Shown here: piece after piece, positions 62,581 through 64,000 of the stretch
Position numbering within the stretch: the stretch's first letter is position 1
How the letters are laid out: each line of letters opens with the position of its first letter
DNA from: Pyrrhoderma lamaoense
Taxonomy: Eukaryota; Basidiomycota; Agaricomycetes; Hymenochaetales; Hymenochaetaceae
Direction of reading: 5' to 3'
DNA: 64,000 bases
NCBI GenBank assembly: GCA_002794735.1
Contig: NBAZ01000005.1
Span: 1,302,001 to 1,366,000 of the forward strand
Program-made: the position numbers and the translations under genes
The notes under the pieces: model-generated
The model's database searches: none
What the model saw: the letters and a program-made list of their open reading frames with translations, nothing else
Told to the model about the DNA's origin: nothing

Positions 62581-63131
62581 TAGCCTTGCTATGGGGCGTT
62601 GTGCGTCATGATTTTGTTTGTAATCGTTCATGTTATTCCTTTATGCTGTAATACCTGTTTATTTTCGTTTATTACTTGATCCTTCATATCTCTATGAGGA
62701 CCACATATCGTAAGTTATGATCTGCGCTCGAGTTTATCCGATTACTATATGAAAGTATTTCGTTATGCTTTAGTAACTCATAATCAGGGGTAGCTCTTTT
62801 GGCTATAGTTTTAAGTTCAACGAATGTTACAATGTATCTGTTTCATTTCCTACATGTGTAGAAATTATAAAACTCTAATTATGTAATAAATTTATTATTA
62901 ATATAACTAGTAAGCTAGATCTAATTCTGGATATATAAACTATACAGCATTCCATAAACGGAAATCTTGCGCAACACACAAGTTATTGTAGTAGTTTAGT
63001 AGTTGAGGATAGAGCTCTTCGAACCCTCAAAAATCCTGTGCGACCGTTTCACGCAGTCTGTATCATTCAAACCCAATTATTTACTTGCTTTCTAATCGCT
63101 GGATTTATAGCTTCAAAACGAATACTTCAAC
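62581..63131. other. Promoter region of eS10 gene
   Basis: About 0.55 kb of AT-rich spacer between two plus-strand genes. The open frame at 63038-63253 overlaps the eS10 first exon in another frame and is a shadow. Confidence 0.5.
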
Positions 63132-63639
63132 ATGATTATTTCCAAGGAAAACAGGAAACTCATCTACGAAAACCTCTTTCGTGGTACGCAGGACATACCT
63201 TTGAGTTAAAGACTAAACTTCATCTGATTTGTTCTCGGAAACAGAGGGCGTAATGGTCGCAAAGAAGGACTACAATGCACCCAAACACGAGGACTTGGAT
63301 GTCCCCAACCTCGAGGTTATCAAAGCCATGCAGTCATTGACTTCGAAGGGCTATGTCAAGACTCAATTCTCGTGGCAATGGTATTACTATGTATGCACAC
63401 CTGAAGGTGTTGAGTACCTCCGTGAATATCTACACCTTCCCCAGGAAATCGTACCTGCCACCTACAAAAAGGCCGTGCGTCCACCCCGTCCTGCCCAAGT
63501 CCGTGACAGTACCTACCGTCCTCCTCGCGGTGACCGTGGTGACCGTGATGACTACCGCCGTCGCGACAAAGCTGAGGGTGCGCCGGGAGAGTTTAGACCT
63601 CAGTTTGCTGGCGTCGGACGTGGTCAACCAAGAGAATAG
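63132..63639 (+). CDS. RPS10: 40S ribosomal protein eS10
   Basis: Exons 63132-63183 and 63245-63639 encode 148 residues, a normal length. The start reads [20 protein letters not shown], then [39 protein letters not shown] and [20 protein letters not shown]. These are highly conserved in eukaryotic S10 and form its winged-helix-like core. The tail is Arg/Gly/Pro-rich ([20 protein letters not shown]). The protein sits on the head of the small ribosomal subunit near the mRNA entry channel. The 61-nt intron after codon 17 keeps frame. No base errors are evident. Confidence 0.96.
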
Positions 63640-64000
63640 ATACATTTTTCTACGGTCGGGATGTATTTTCTTCATTGTACAGAGGCAGCTGTTGTACGGG
63701 CAGTGGTCCAATCCATGTGTATTCCATCCGCTATGCAATTCCTTTCTTCTCTTCTATGCGGTCTGTCTGACACCTTGTTAGTGCATCAATAGTTAGTTTT
63801 TACCATCTCGAAGCAGCAATCCGTGTGAATAGTCCATATCGTTTTTCTCTAGGTTTTTAAGTAATGATTTGCCTTCGGTGAACGATTCTTCTATCGTATA
63901 CAAGTACCATCATTACCCTGGTGCGCCCTTCGGACGCAATACACAATGGCCTCGAAATGACAGGAACTCTCTACATTGTGCAGTAGCCTTTCTGTCTTCA
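63640..64000. other. 3' flank of eS10 to window end
   Basis: No further gene was recognised. Probably the 3' UTR and spacer. Confidence 0.5.

Overview
The window reads as nuclear DNA of a filamentous fungus, most likely a basidiomycete (Agaricomycotina-type). Nearly all recognisable genes are cut by many 48-80 nt GT-AG introns, there are two F-box proteins and an Hsp20-like protein of a kind common in mushrooms, and no bacterial operon signals, CRISPR array or recognisable transposon coding sequence. No virus or toxin gene was seen.

Layout. 1-1.6 kb: no supported gene. 1.6-10 kb: Hsp20-like protein (+), F-box/ankyrin protein (+), splicing factor Cwc2 (-), class I methyltransferase (+, broken), LEU5-type mitochondrial CoA carrier (+). 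10.8-16.8 kb: Tma46/DFRP1-like CCCH zinc-finger protein (-) and a PSD2-type phosphatidylserine decarboxylase with C2 and EF-hand regions (-). 18.3-22.8 kb: an acidic protein of unknown function (+), an F-box protein (+) and an IlvD/Edd-family dehydratase (-, several frame breaks). 25.5-27.1 kb: a weakly supported spliced gene (-) and a CHY zinc-finger protein (-). 27-57 kb: a gene-poor tract with one large low-complexity gene (35.7-40.6 kb, -) carrying a split, Ecl1-like zinc cluster, embedded in homopolymers, microsatellites and strand-asymmetric purine/pyrimidine blocks. 57.1-64 kb: intron-containing tRNA-Leu(CAA) (-), a medium-chain reductase (-), a short-chain dehydrogenase (+) and ribosomal protein eS10 (+).

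The genes are mostly unrelated housekeeping functions (splicing, translation, phospholipid synthesis, mitochondrial CoA import) and do not form an obvious pathway cluster. Two observations stand out. First, several conserved genes carry single-base frame breaks, nearly all of the -1 type and mostly explained by a short homopolymer being one base too short. That pattern points to consensus indels in the assembly, although three breaks in the Tma46-like gene sum to an in-frame product. Second, the Ecl1-like regulator sits alone between about 8.6 kb and 16.5 kb of DNA without convincing genes, with an abrupt purine-to-pyrimidine strand switch about 0.8 kb upstream of it, which could mark a divergent promoter and long non-coding transcription.

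All gene models were made by eye from reading frames and splice-site consensus. No database search was run, so names rest on remembered family motifs.
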